A DNA stretch of 6,488 nt from an uncultured Collinsella sp. (lineage in GTDB: Bacteria > Actinomycetota > Coriobacteriia > Coriobacteriales > Coriobacteriaceae): positions 1 to 6,488 of the forward strand of contig CABSMV010000103.1 of assembly GCA_902478935.1 (NCBI GenBank), written 5' to 3'. The notes under the pieces are model-generated. The model did no database searches. It worked only from the letters and a program-made list of their open reading frames with translations, and had not been told where the DNA came from. Below, in pieces: positions 1 through 6,211 of the stretch. Both the position numbers and the translations under genes were made by a program. Position 1 is the first letter of the stretch. Each line of letters opens with the position of its first letter.

Positions 1-40
1 CTAGAGTTCGTCGGCAGCGTCAGATGTGTATAAGAGACAG
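1..40. other. Nextera transposase adapter (artifact)
   Basis: Bases 8-40 match, base for base, the 33-nt Illumina Nextera read-1 adapter. This includes the 19-bp Tn5 mosaic end AGATGTGTATAAGAGACAG at 22-40. This is synthetic library sequence, not genome. It shows that the window starts at an untrimmed contig end, and the seven bases before it are also not trustworthy. Read on the minus strand it adds a false tail (L-L-Y-T-S-D-A-A-D) to the gene that runs into it. Confidence 0.97.
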
Positions 41-615
41 GTATGGGTCGAATAGACCGGATCGTCCCGCCAAAGCTCCACGGCGTCGCAAAGCGTAACG
101 TTCTCACGCTCGGCACGGGCACGCGTGGCGTTCATATCAATCACGCGCTGGTTGCTCGAGCCCCTAAAGCGCAACGAGATATCGTACAGGTCCTGAACAA
201 ACGGGCCGTCCACCAGCATGTCGAGGCAGGCAAGGATACGGTCCGTCACCTCGGTATGGTGACGACCGCCCGGCATAAGCTCCTCGAGCACGTCACCGGT
301 AAAGCACCAAATGGTCTTCCCCGACTCCACAGGATAGGTCGCACGCACGCGTTCGATAAAGTCAACGAGACCCGCCTGATTCTCGGGCTCCATAGGCTCG
401 CCACCCAGAATCGTCAGGCCATCGATAAAGGGATGGTCGAGACTCTCGATAATCTTATCCTCGACGGCGCGATCGAACGGCTCGCCCGCAGCAAAGTCCC
501 ACGCGACAGAGTTAAAGCAATTCTTGCACCCACGACGGCACCCGCTCACAAACAGAGAAGTACGAACGCCTTCCCCATCAGCAATGTCGAAATACTTAAT
601 GTTCGCGTAGTTCAT
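41..615 (-). CDS. nrdG: Anaerobic ribonucleotide reductase activase NrdG, 3' end cut by contig end
   Basis: NrdG is a radical SAM enzyme. It uses a [4Fe-4S] cluster and S-adenosylmethionine to create the glycyl radical on NrdD, in the cytoplasm. About 191 genuine residues are present. The cluster motif C-x3-C-x2-C is at C26, C30 and C33 (GCRRGCKNC), followed by the SAM-binding G-G-E-P at 71-74, W-C-F-T-G-D at 103-108 and the family's closing R-G-S-S-N-Q-R-V-I-D at 151-160. I chose the ATG at 613-615 because M-N-Y-A-N-I-K-Y-F-D-I is the usual NrdG N-terminus and a strong Shine-Dalgarno sequence precedes it. Longer in-frame starts run through a palindrome and are not credible. The last real codon abuts the adapter at base 40, so no true stop is present. 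The gene already exceeds E. coli NrdG (154 aa), so little is probably lost. It lies downstream of nrdD on the same strand, its usual partner, but 427 bp away. Confidence 0.95.
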
Positions 616-621
616 AAGTAA

Positions 622-628
622 CCTTCCT
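622..628 (-). promoter_or_regulatory. Ribosome binding site of nrdG
   Basis: On the minus strand AGGAAGG lies six bases before the ATG at 615 and fixes that start. The site sits one base outside the left arm of the large hairpin at 630-715. It would stay single-stranded and directly next to a stable stem if that hairpin forms in the mRNA. Confidence 0.8.
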
Positions 629-629
629 G

Positions 630-715
630 GGGGTCTGGAGCATATCATCCCGTCCTCAAACATTCTCGGCCTTCGGCCTGCGAAACTGCGGGCGGGACGA
701 TATGCTCCAGACCCC
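630..715. repeat. Large palindrome (26-bp arms) before nrdG
   Basis: Arms 630-655 and 690-715 are inverted copies with 24 of 26 Watson-Crick matches; the exceptions are pairs 647/698 and 653/692. The 34-base middle contains a second small hairpin, GGCC-TTC-GGCC at 668-678. No run of T follows on either strand, so it is not a standard terminator. It lies within the nrdD-nrdG spacer, immediately upstream of the nrdG ribosome site. It could be an mRNA stabilising or processing hairpin, or a palindromic repeat element. The sequence alone does not decide. Confidence 0.85.
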
Positions 716-724
716 TCGCGAGCA

Positions 725-755
725 ATACTCGATGAACAAAGCGAACATCGAGTAT
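725..755. promoter_or_regulatory. Perfect 10-bp dyad in the nrdD-nrdG spacer
   Basis: ATACTCGATG (725-734) and its exact reverse complement (746-755) flank an 11-base loop. The dyad overlaps a minus-strand TATACT (751-756) that resembles a -10 box, although I see no convincing -35 at the right distance. It could be a protein-binding operator for an internal nrdG promoter or an RNA hairpin. It does not resemble an NrdR box. Confidence 0.5.
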
Positions 756-772
756 AGGGTTCGAGGTCCAAT

Positions 773-795
773 AAAAACTGGGTTGCGGCTCAACC
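773..795 (-). terminator. Weak intrinsic terminator or attenuator between nrdD and nrdG
   Basis: On the minus strand a 5-bp stem GGTTG/CAACC (bases 781-785 with 791-795) with a 5-base loop is followed, three bases later, by TTTTTATT (U-run at 773-777). The stem is short, so termination is probably partial. If it works, it would lower nrdG transcription relative to nrdD. Confidence 0.4.
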
Positions 796-895
796 GCTAT
801 CGCAAGTAAATCGCAGCTGCAGCTCGAATTATTTCCGCTAAGAACTTCGAGGGGTGAGCAGGCCGCATGCTGCATCTCAGCTACGTCAACTTGGC

Positions 896-1027
896 CGCCC
901 CGTAGCGAGGCCCCGGACCTTTGCTCGATATGAGTTCCGCACGAACAGGAGGCGCCAGTGGCGCCTCCGTCGTGAGCCAGGACTGTCCGAAATAGCGAGT
1001 AAAGGTCCGGGGCCTCGCTACGGGGCG
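896..1027. repeat. 132-bp palindrome with 32-bp arms after nrdD
   Basis: Arms 896-927 and 996-1027 are inverted copies matching at 31 of 32 positions; the exception, 923/1000, would be a G-U wobble in a plus-strand RNA. Similarity continues inward with gaps (a GGAC/GGAAC block and a CGAG block), and the centre holds a perfect 9-bp stem GGAGGCGCC-AGT-GGCGCCTCC at 948-968. The element starts 15 bases after the nrdD stop. No T-run follows on the minus side, so it does not look like a simple rho-independent terminator. It has the form of a MITE-like or REP-like folded intergenic element. It contains no ORF I can support. Confidence 0.85.
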
Positions 1028-1042
1028 ACCTGGGATGGTTGA

Positions 1043-3265
1043 TTAGAGATGCAGCACGCGGTCGCGGATCTCCTCGGTTCGACCCTGGTTCCAGAATTGG
1101 GTACCGATGTAGCCGCACGTACGACGGGCGACGTTCATCTTCTCCTGGTCACGGTTGCCGCAATTGGGGCACTCCCACACCAGCTTGCCATCGTCCTCGA
1201 CAATCTTGATCTCACCGTCGTAGCCGCACACCTGGCAGTAGTCGCTCTTGGTGTTGAGCTCGGCGTACATGATGTTGTCGTAGATGTACTGCATCACGCG
1301 AATGACAGCCTTGAGGTTGTCCTGCATGTTGGGAACCTCAACGTAGGAGATAGCACCACCCGGCGAAAGCTGCTGGAACATGCCCTCAAACTTAAGCTTG
1401 TCGAAGGCATCGATCTCCTCGGAAACGTGGACATGATAGCTGTTAGTAATGTAGCCCTTGTCCGTCACGCCCGGGATGATGCCAAAACGACGCTGCAGGC
1501 ACTTGGCGAACTTATACGTCGTCGACTCCAACGGCGTTCCGTACAGCGAGAAATCGATGTCGCTCGCGGCTTTCCACTCCGCACACTTGTCGTTCATGTG
1601 CTGCATGACCGCCATGGCAAAGGGCGTGCCCTCCTTCTCGGTGTGGCTGTGGCCCGTCATGTACTTGACGCACTCATACAGACCGGCGTAACCCAGGCTG
1701 ATGGTGGAATAGCCGCCCACGAGCAGTTTGTCGATCGTCTCGCCCTTCTTAAGGCGCGCCAGGGCGCCGTACTGCCAAAGGATCGGCGCGGCATCCGAAA
1801 GCGTGCCCATCAGGCGCTCATGGCGGCACAGCAGGGCACGATGGCACAGTTCAAGGCGCTCATCGAAGATCTTCCAGAACTTGTCCATATCCTGGTGCGA
1901 GCTCAGCGCGACATCGGGCAGGTTGATGGTCACAACGCCCTGGTTAAAGCGACCGTAGTACTTAGGCTTGGTCGGGTCATAGTTCAGCGCGTTGGCGACA
2001 TTGTTAAAGCCGTTGCCCGAGCGATCGGGCGTCAGGAAACTGCGGCAACCCATGCAGGTGTAGCAATCGCCGTTGCCCGCGGTCTCGCCCTTCGACAGCT
2101 TAAGCTCGCGCATCTTCTTCTCGGAGATGTAATCGGGCACCATGCGCTTGGCGGTGCACTTAGCAGCCAGCTGGGTCAGGTAGAAGTACGGGGAATTCTC
2201 GTGAACGTTATCGTCCTCGAGCACATAGATGAGCTTGGGGAATGCCGGGGTAATCCACACGCCGGCCTCGTTCTTAACGCCCTCGTAGCGCTGGCGAAGC
2301 GTCTCCTCCACAATCATGGCAAGGTCGTGCTTCTCCTGGGGCGTACGGGCCTCATTGAGATACATAAAGACCGTCACGAACGGCGCCTGGCCATTCGTGG
2401 TCATAAGGGTCACGACCTGATACTGAATCGTCTGGACGCCGCGACGGATCTCATCGCGCAGGCGATCCTCAACGACCTCGCGAACCTTCTCGGCAGATGC
2501 CGAAACACCGAGCTCCTCAAGCTCGCGAGCGACCTCGCCGCGAATCTTCTGACGGCTCACCTCAACAAAGGGGGCAAGATGGGTCAGCGAGATGGACTGG
2601 CCACCGTACTGGGAAGAGGCGACCTGGGCGATAATCTGCGTCGCGATATTGCAAGCTGTCGAGAAGCTGTGCGGCTTCTCGATCAGCGTGCCCGAGATAA
2701 CGGTGCCGTTCTGGAGCATATCCTCCAGGTTCACCAGGTCACAGTTATGCATATGCTGGGCAAAGTAGTCCGAATCGTGGAAGTGAATCAGACCCTCGTT
2801 GTGAGCATCCACGATCTCCTGGGGCAGCAGCACGCGCTGCGTCAGATCCTTGGAAATCTCGCCGGCCATGTAGTCGCGCTGAACGGAGTTGACGGTCGGG
2901 TTCTTGTTAGAGTTCTCCTGCTTGACCTCTTCGTTGTTGCATTCGATCAGCGACAGGATTTTGTCGTCGGTTGTGTTCTTTTGGCGCTTCAGGCTCTGAA
3001 CATAGCGATAGATGATGTAGTGGCGAGCGACCTCGTAGCAGTCGAGACGCATGATCTCGTCCTCGACCAGATCCTGGATCTCCTCGACCGATACGGTGTG
3101 GCCGGCCTTCTCACATGCCTCGGCGACGTTTTGCGCTGCATAGATCACCTGGCGGTCGGTAAGGCGAGAGCCTTCCTCGACCTCCAAGTTTGCGGCGCGG
3201 ATCGCATTGACGATCTTATCGATGTCAAAGGTAACCTCGGTGCCGCTGCGCTTGATGATCTTCAT
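1043..3265 (-). CDS. nrdD: Anaerobic (class III) ribonucleoside-triphosphate reductase NrdD
   Basis: NrdD reduces ribonucleoside triphosphates to deoxyribonucleotides without oxygen, using a glycyl radical, in the cytoplasm. The 740-aa protein is of normal family length. Residues 1-92 form an ATP-cone regulatory domain (K-I-I-K-R-S-G-T-E-V near the start). The catalytic barrel follows, with I-H-F-H-D at 160-164, T-A-C-N around C205 and C-Y-T-C-M-G-C-R-S-F at 401-410, where C407 is the likely thiyl-radical cysteine. The C-terminus has the zinc site C677, C680, C699 and C702 and the glycyl-radical loop R-R-T-C-G-Y-I-G with G718. All key residues are intact. The start at 3263-3265 is preferred over the upstream in-frame ATG at 3295 because M-K-I-I-K-R-S-G is the typical ATP-cone start and a ribosome site fits it. 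The stop is TAA. It is partnered with nrdG downstream and preceded by a paired NrdR-box promoter. Confidence 0.98.
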   Translation of the reverse strand: MKIIKRSGTEVTFDIDKIVNAIRAANLEVEEGSRLTDRQVIYAAQNVAEACEKAGHTVSVEEIQDLVEDEIMRLDCYEVARHYIIYRYVQSLKRQKNTTDDKILSLIECNNEEVKQENSNKNPTVNSVQRDYMAGEISKDLTQRVLLPQEIVDAHNEGLIHFHDSDYFAQHMHNCDLVNLEDMLQNGTVISGTLIEKPHSFSTACNIATQIIAQVASSQYGGQSISLTHLAPFVEVSRQKIRGEVARELEELGVSASAEKVREVVEDRLRDEIRRGVQTIQYQVVTLMTTNGQAPFVTVFMYLNEARTPQEKHDLAMIVEETLRQRYEGVKNEAGVWITPAFPKLIYVLEDDNVHENSPYFYLTQLAAKCTAKRMVPDYISEKKMRELKLSKGETAGNGDCYTCMGCRSFLTPDRSGNGFNNVANALNYDPTKPKYYGRFNQGVVTINLPDVALSSHQDMDKFWKIFDERLELCHRALLCRHERLMGTLSDAAPILWQYGALARLKKGETIDKLLVGGYSTISLGYAGLYECVKYMTGHSHTEKEGTPFAMAVMQHMNDKCAEWKAASDIDFSLYGTPLESTTYKFAKCLQRRFGIIPGVTDKGYITNSYHVHVSEEIDAFDKLKFEGMFQQLSPGGAISYVEVPNMQDNLKAVIRVMQYIYDNIMYAELNTKSDYCQVCGYDGEIKIVEDDGKLVWECPNCGNRDQEKMNVARRTCGYIGTQFWNQGRTEEIRDRVLHL

Positions 3266-3484
3266 CCTCTTGCCTCTTTCGCATCGTAGCCTCATTGCGC
3301 TTCAGAGCCAAACGATGCCCGGCAGGGCTTACCCTGTCTTGCGGCGCCGTTGCGCAATCTGTGTTCTCGATAACCATAGGCCCTCATGCGGACAATCCTC
3401 GTAACCAATCCAGGGGCTCAAAAATCCATCCAAATGGGGCGAATAAGGTTCTCGCTCTCTGTCCGCCATCTATCATACGACAAA
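3266..3484 (-). other. Long 5' leader of nrdD, no known riboswitch recognised
   Basis: If the promoter assignment holds, about 215 nt of untranslated RNA precede nrdD. I see one short hairpin, CAGGG-CTTA-CCCTG (3323-3336), and a GGCGCC palindrome just beyond it, but no match to a riboswitch I can name. No ORF here has a ribosome site or family resemblance. Confidence 0.35.
3273..3279 (-). promoter_or_regulatory. Ribosome binding site of nrdD
   Basis: Minus-strand AAAGAGG lies seven bases before the ATG at 3265 and supports that start over the in-frame ATG at 3295. A second AAGAGG directly touches the ATG and is too close to act. Confidence 0.7.
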
Positions 3485-3488
3485 GAGG

Positions 3489-3504
3489 CATCTATATCCT
3501 GTAT
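3489..3504 (-). promoter_or_regulatory. NrdR box 2 (weaker), over the nrdD -10
   Basis: CATCTATATCCTGTAT (plus strand) matches the published NrdR consensus acaCwAtATaTwGtgt at 11 of 16 positions, including the conserved C4, A6, A8, T9 and G13. It starts 32 bp from the strong box at 3521, about three helical turns, which is the usual spacing of NrdR box pairs. It overlaps the putative -10 of the nrdD promoter. Confidence 0.7.
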
Positions 3505-3520
3505 TCTTTTTTTAGGTCAA
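3491..3520 (-). promoter_or_regulatory. nrdD promoter
   Basis: On the minus strand TTGACC (3515-3520) and TATAGA (3491-3496) are separated by 18 bases. The -35 lies between the two NrdR boxes and the -10 lies inside box 2, so NrdR binding would block RNA polymerase. Transcription should start near 3484, giving a leader of about 215 nt. Confidence 0.6.
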
Positions 3521-3536
3521 ACACAACATATAGTGT
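3521..3536 (-). promoter_or_regulatory. NrdR box 1 (strong), upstream of the nrdD -35
   Basis: ACACAACATATAGTGT matches the NrdR consensus acaCwAtATaTwGtgt at 15 of 16 positions. NrdR is an ATP-cone repressor that shuts off ribonucleotide reductase genes when dATP/ATP is high. The position directly upstream of the nrdD promoter predicts that NrdR controls nrdD, and nrdG if cotranscribed. The nrdR gene itself is not in this window. Confidence 0.85.
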
Positions 3537-3839
3537 TTTAGCAGGTCAAGGCAATTAGTCATTTTGCAGACGCATTATAAATGAGGGGTTCTTGGAGGGC
3601 CGATAAAACGTTACCAACACGGCTACCTGCATGGCAGTTATAAAACCCCCTTGGTCAAGTCGCTGACAAATCCTACCAAAACCAAGCCGCTCACGCCAAA
3701 AGAATCCAAAAGATTATGCTTGACCAACATGTTGCGGTCACGATGGGCCAGGACACATGCAATCTGCCGACACCCCTACGGGATGCGAAGACCATCGCGT
3801 ACAGACCTTGGATCAATATTTGGCGGCGTGCTTGGTGGC
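3537..3839. other. Intergenic stretch, nothing recognised
   Basis: About 300 bp lie between the tRNA terminator and the nrdD promoter. I find no credible ORF, RNA family or repeat. A lone minus-strand TATAAT occurs at 3574-3579, but no -35 is at a usable distance. A small RNA cannot be excluded. Confidence 0.4.
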
Positions 3840-3873
3840 AAAAAAACAGCCCAGAGACATAGCCTCTGGGCTG
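3840..3873 (-). terminator. Intrinsic terminator of the tRNA-Gly/tRNA-Val unit
   Basis: A perfect 10-bp stem CAGCCCAGAG/CTCTGGGCTG (3847-3856 with 3864-3873) with a 7-base loop is followed on the minus strand by seven U (3840-3846). It ends eight bases after the tRNA-Val CCA, a standard strong rho-independent terminator. Confidence 0.93.
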
Positions 3874-3881
3874 CGAACATT

Positions 3882-3956
3882 TGGTGGGCGTTAGAAGATT
3901 TGAACTTCTGACCTCTTCCGTGTCAGGGAAGCGCTCTCCCCCTGAGCTAAACGCCC
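3882..3956 (-). tRNA. tRNA-Val (anticodon GAC)
   Basis: This 75-nt tRNA includes an encoded CCA (3882-3884). The acceptor stem GGGCGTT/AACGCCC pairs fully, and the anticodon stem CTTCC/GGAAG encloses the loop CTGACAC, giving anticodon GAC for the valine codons GUC and GUU. The D-arm TAGCTCAGGGGGAGAGC and T-loop TTCAAAT are canonical, and the discriminator base is A. It is the second gene of a two-tRNA transcript, three bases after tRNA-Gly, and is followed by a strong terminator. Confidence 0.97.
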
Positions 3957-3959
3957 AAA

Positions 3960-4035
3960 TGGAGCGGACAACGGGGCTCGAACCCGCGACCCCAACCTTG
4001 GCAAGGTTGTGCTCTACCAACTGAGCCATGTCCGC
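3960..4035 (-). tRNA. tRNA-Gly (anticodon GCC)
   Basis: This 76-nt tRNA includes an encoded CCA (3960-3962). The acceptor GCGGACA/TGTCCGC pairs fully with discriminator U, as is usual for bacterial glycine tRNA. The anticodon stem CAACC/GGTTG encloses loop TTGCCAA, giving anticodon GCC for GGC and GGU. It is the first gene after the promoter at 4048-4076. Its last 55 bases are identical to those of a second copy at 6434-6488. Confidence 0.97.
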
Positions 4036-4047
4036 TTACGAGGATTA

Positions 4048-4076
4048 ATCTTACGTGATACCCGCATTCTATGCAA
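4048..4076 (-). promoter_or_regulatory. Promoter of the tRNA-Gly/tRNA-Val unit
   Basis: On the minus strand TTGCAT (4071-4076) and TAAGAT (4048-4053) are separated by exactly 17 bases. The expected start, near 4041, lies about six bases before mature tRNA-Gly, a short leader typical of tRNA operons. A low-GC palindrome, AACTTTT-TTG-AAAAGTT (4078-4094), lies just upstream. Confidence 0.75.
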
Positions 4077-4176
4077 GAACTTTTTTGAAAAGTTTTGCGA
4101 CGCCCTCGCGAACCTCGCGAAGACATCAGCCATCACGGAAGGTGTAGGCAAACGCAAACTCGCCGCAAGAGGCCCC

Positions 4177-5910
4177 CTACACCTCACCGAGCATGATCCA
4201 GGCAGAGCTGTCCTGCGCGAGCCTGCCGTCTGCAAGCGGTGATGAGGTGAGCAGGACCCTGCCCGCCGGCAGCTCCACGGGTGCTGCGCCGAAGTTTGTC
4301 ACACACGCCCAGCCGTTGTCGCGGCGATAGGCGATGACGCCGCCCTCGGCGCCGTCGGCGCCATCCGCAAGACCGGTGCGCCCGTCAAGATCGAGCCACG
4401 CAAGATCGTTGGCGCACCCGCGCAGCTTGCGCCGCAGCCAGAGGGCGTCACGATAGAGCGCAAGCATCGATGTCGGGTCCGCTTCTTCCCTATCGGCAGC
4501 GTAATCGGAAAACCATGCAGGCTGCGGCAGATGGGGCGCCGCATCGGCGTCCGCCGGTGAAAACCCAAACGATCCGCCTTGCGCGGGATCGTCCGCCGCC
4601 ACCCACGGCAGGGGCACGCGACAGCCGTCGCGCCCCTTCTCGCTCTTCGGTCCGTGCGTATTGGTCGCAGTAGGATCTTCGAGTGCAGCCCACGGGATGT
4701 CAGCCACCTCAAAAAGGCCGAGCTCCTCACCCTGGTACACGTATGCCGAGCCCGGAAGCGCCAGCTCAAGCAAAAGGGCTGCCCGCGCGCGGCGCTCGCC
4801 GAGTTCACGGTCCTCGTCATAAGACGACCCGTCACGTAAGAGCCAGTCGAGCGCAATCTGATGATAGCGCGTCGCCTTGATTTGCGGCAGGGCATAACGT
4901 GTCGCCACGCGCGGCACGTCGTGGTTGGAGAGTACCCAGGTCGAGGCGGAATCGGATTCGACGGCTGCCTTCAAGCCCTTCTCGATTGCAGTGCGCATGT
5001 CATCATAGGTCCAAGTGGCCTTGGCAAACTCAAAGTTGAATGTCTGGCCAAGCTCGCTGGGACGCGCGTAGAGATACTGGCGCTCGGGCAACACCCACGC
5101 CTCGGCAACGGCACTGCGCGGCGGATTATAGCGGTCGAACACGCGGCGCCACTCGCGATAGATCTCGTGGACCTCATTGCGGTCCCACAGCGGATGGGTG
5201 CCGTCGTCAACCATGTCATCGCCCTCGGCGAGATGCCACCGGTCGAGGTCATCGCGGTCGAGATCCTTGGCGAGACCCTGCGCCACATCAATGCGAAAAC
5301 CGTCGACGCCTCGATCGCTCCAAAACGCCAGGACGTCGCAAAATAGCGCGTGAACCTCAGGGCATGACCAGTCAAAGTCCGGCTGCTCGGGCGAAAACAT
5401 GTGCAGATACCACTGACCGTCCGCAACACGCGTCCATGCGGGGCCGCCAAAGTTGGCATTCCAATTGGTGGGAGGCAGCTCGCCATGCTCGCCGCGACCA
5501 TCGCGGAAGATATAACGGGCGCGCTCGGGCGATCCGGGGCCGGCGGCAAGAGCGGCTTCGAACCAGGGGTGCTGGTTGGATGAATGGTTGGGCACGATGT
5601 CGACGATGACCTTGATGCCGCGCGCGTGAGCCGCAGCGATCATGTCATCGAAGTCGTCAAGTGAGCCGAGACGTGGGTCGACATCGCAGTAGTCCGCCAC
5701 ATCATAGCCGCCATCGACAAGAGGCGATGGGTAAAACGGGCTCAGCCAGATGGCCTCGATACCCAGCCGCTCAAGATAGTCCATCTGCTGGGTAATGCCC
5801 GCGATATCGCCCAGACCCGAACCAGTCGAATCCTTAAACGAACGCGGATAGATCTGATAGATCGCGGCATCGGACATCCATGAGCGCGAAGAGGACTTTT
5901 CTGTGGCCAT
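4177..5910 (-). CDS. GH13 alpha-glucosidase (oligo-1,6-glucosidase-like)
   Basis: A retaining glycoside hydrolase of family 13, 577 aa, which probably releases glucose from the non-reducing ends of alpha-linked oligosaccharides. It has no signal peptide, so it should be cytoplasmic. Conserved regions appear in order: I, D-I-V-P-N-H at 104-109; V, Q-P-D-F-D-W at 176-181; II, G-F-R-I-D-V-A with nucleophile D208; III, A-V-A-E-A-W with acid E270; IV, S-N-H-D with D331. The N-terminal A-I-Y-Q-I-Y-P-R-S-F and G-L-G-D-I-A-G-I mark the oligo-1,6-glucosidase/alpha-glucosidase group, and V-Y-Q-G-E-E-L-G-L at 391-399 fits actinobacterial members, possibly GH13_30. V209 after the nucleophile matches the valine linked to alpha-1,6 preference in Bacillus oligo-1,6-glucosidase, a weak hint only. 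The start at 5910 is chosen for its ribosome site; the reading frame open to 6258 runs through repeats. No transporter or regulator is adjacent, so the natural substrate is unknown. Confidence 0.93.
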   Translation of the reverse strand: MATEKSSSRSWMSDAAIYQIYPRSFKDSTGSGLGDIAGITQQMDYLERLGIEAIWLSPFYPSPLVDGGYDVADYCDVDPRLGSLDDFDDMIAAAHARGIKVIVDIVPNHSSNQHPWFEAALAAGPGSPERARYIFRDGRGEHGELPPTNWNANFGGPAWTRVADGQWYLHMFSPEQPDFDWSCPEVHALFCDVLAFWSDRGVDGFRIDVAQGLAKDLDRDDLDRWHLAEGDDMVDDGTHPLWDRNEVHEIYREWRRVFDRYNPPRSAVAEAWVLPERQYLYARPSELGQTFNFEFAKATWTYDDMRTAIEKGLKAAVESDSASTWVLSNHDVPRVATRYALPQIKATRYHQIALDWLLRDGSSYDEDRELGERRARAALLLELALPGSAYVYQGEELGLFEVADIPWAALEDPTATNTHGPKSEKGRDGCRVPLPWVAADDPAQGGSFGFSPADADAAPHLPQPAWFSDYAADREEADPTSMLALYRDALWLRRKLRGCANDLAWLDLDGRTGLADGADGAEGGVIAYRRDNGWACVTNFGAAPVELPAGRVLLTSSPLADGRLAQDSSAWIMLGEV

Positions 5911-5919
5911 GGGGTGTGT

Positions 5920-5926
5920 CTCCCTT
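5920..5926 (-). promoter_or_regulatory. Ribosome binding site of the GH13 gene
   Basis: Minus-strand AAGGGAG lies nine bases before the ATG at 5910. The alternative in-frame ATG at 5877 (M-S-D-A-A-I-Y) has no such site, so 5910 is preferred. Confidence 0.7.
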
Positions 5927-5953
5927 GCAACGAGGTTTTGCGAGATGCCCACG

Positions 5954-5984
5954 ATGATACGCCCAAAGCTGACATCCGCGGCAA
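5954..5984 (-). promoter_or_regulatory. Possible GH13 gene promoter
   Basis: Minus-strand TATCAT (5954-5959) is a fair -10 and TTGCCG (5979-5984) a possible -35, but the 19-base spacing is long. A start near 5947 would give a leader of about 37 nt. No obvious operator is seen. Treat this as a weak candidate. Confidence 0.3.
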
Positions 5985-6007
5985 ACAACGCAACAGCCAC
6001 GTCCCAA

Positions 6008-6032
6008 AACGCTCGCTCCCTCTCGGGTTCGA
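6008..6032. repeat. 25-bp direct repeat, copy A
   Basis: Identical over 25 bases to 6353-6377, in the same orientation, 345 bp apart. The shared block contains GCTCGCTCCCTCTCGGGTTC and ends inside a T-arm-like GGTTCGA. In this copy it continues into the palindrome GGTTCGAACC (6026-6035). Confidence 0.85.
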
Positions 6033-6101
6033 ACCTCCCGGGACGAATCGACCGATTAGTGAAAAGAACGGAAGACCCACTCCCCCGGCCACGACAGCGA
6101 G

Positions 6102-6199
6102 CGGGCTCCGGGTGCCCCAGCTTGCCGCGAAAGAGGAGGGAAGCGTACTTTATGTACGCGACCGACGATTGAGGGGCAAGATGGGGTGCCCGGGGCTCG
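6102..6199. repeat. 98-bp imperfect palindrome upstream of the GH13 gene
   Basis: Arms 6102-6126 and 6175-6199 pair over 25 positions, and GCGTAC-TTTAT-GTACGC (6143-6159) forms a perfect inner hairpin on almost the same axis. Four of the five non-Watson-Crick positions would be G-U wobbles in a plus-strand RNA but A-C mismatches in a minus-strand RNA. The structure is therefore better kept for a plus-strand transcript, opposite to the genes here. No ORF or RNA family is recognised. Confidence 0.7.
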
Positions 6200-6211
6200 C
6201 ACAGCGTCAAC

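Larger units (their letters stand above)
616..1042. other. Non-coding nrdD-nrdG spacer
   Basis: This 427-bp gap has no credible gene on either strand. It is dominated by secondary structure: palindromes at 630-715 and 896-1027, a 10-bp dyad at 725-755 and a weak terminator at 773-795. The stretch 796-895 shows only short palindromes (AGCTGCAGCT around 813-824 and GCATGC at 865-870) and nothing recognisable. Confidence 0.7.

Noticed and set aside
43..621. 192-codon plus-strand frame opposite nrdG
   Set aside because: It begins at the adapter border, has no family resemblance and overlaps a certain gene.
1049..3289. 746-codon open frame on the plus strand, antisense to nrdD
   Set aside because: It mirrors nrdD almost exactly, has no recognisable domain, and is rich in L, V, D and H in the way expected from the reverse complement of GC-biased codons. 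All motifs belong to the minus-strand frame.
3574..3579. Perfect minus-strand TATAAT
   Set aside because: No -35-like hexamer lies 16-18 bases upstream, and the NrdR-bracketed promoter nearer nrdD is better supported.
3651..4029. Short frames overlapping the tRNA genes on both strands
   Set aside because: They run through tRNA-Val and tRNA-Gly and the terminator. Reading a tRNA as protein gives typical false matches.
4078..4184. Hairpins after the GH13 gene: 4140-4148 with 4176-4184, TCGCGA repeats at 4106-4120 and AACTTTT/AAAAGTT at 4078-4094
   Set aside because: The first overlaps the stop codon and has a 27-base loop, and none is followed by a proper U-run on the minus strand. They are too weak to call as a terminator.
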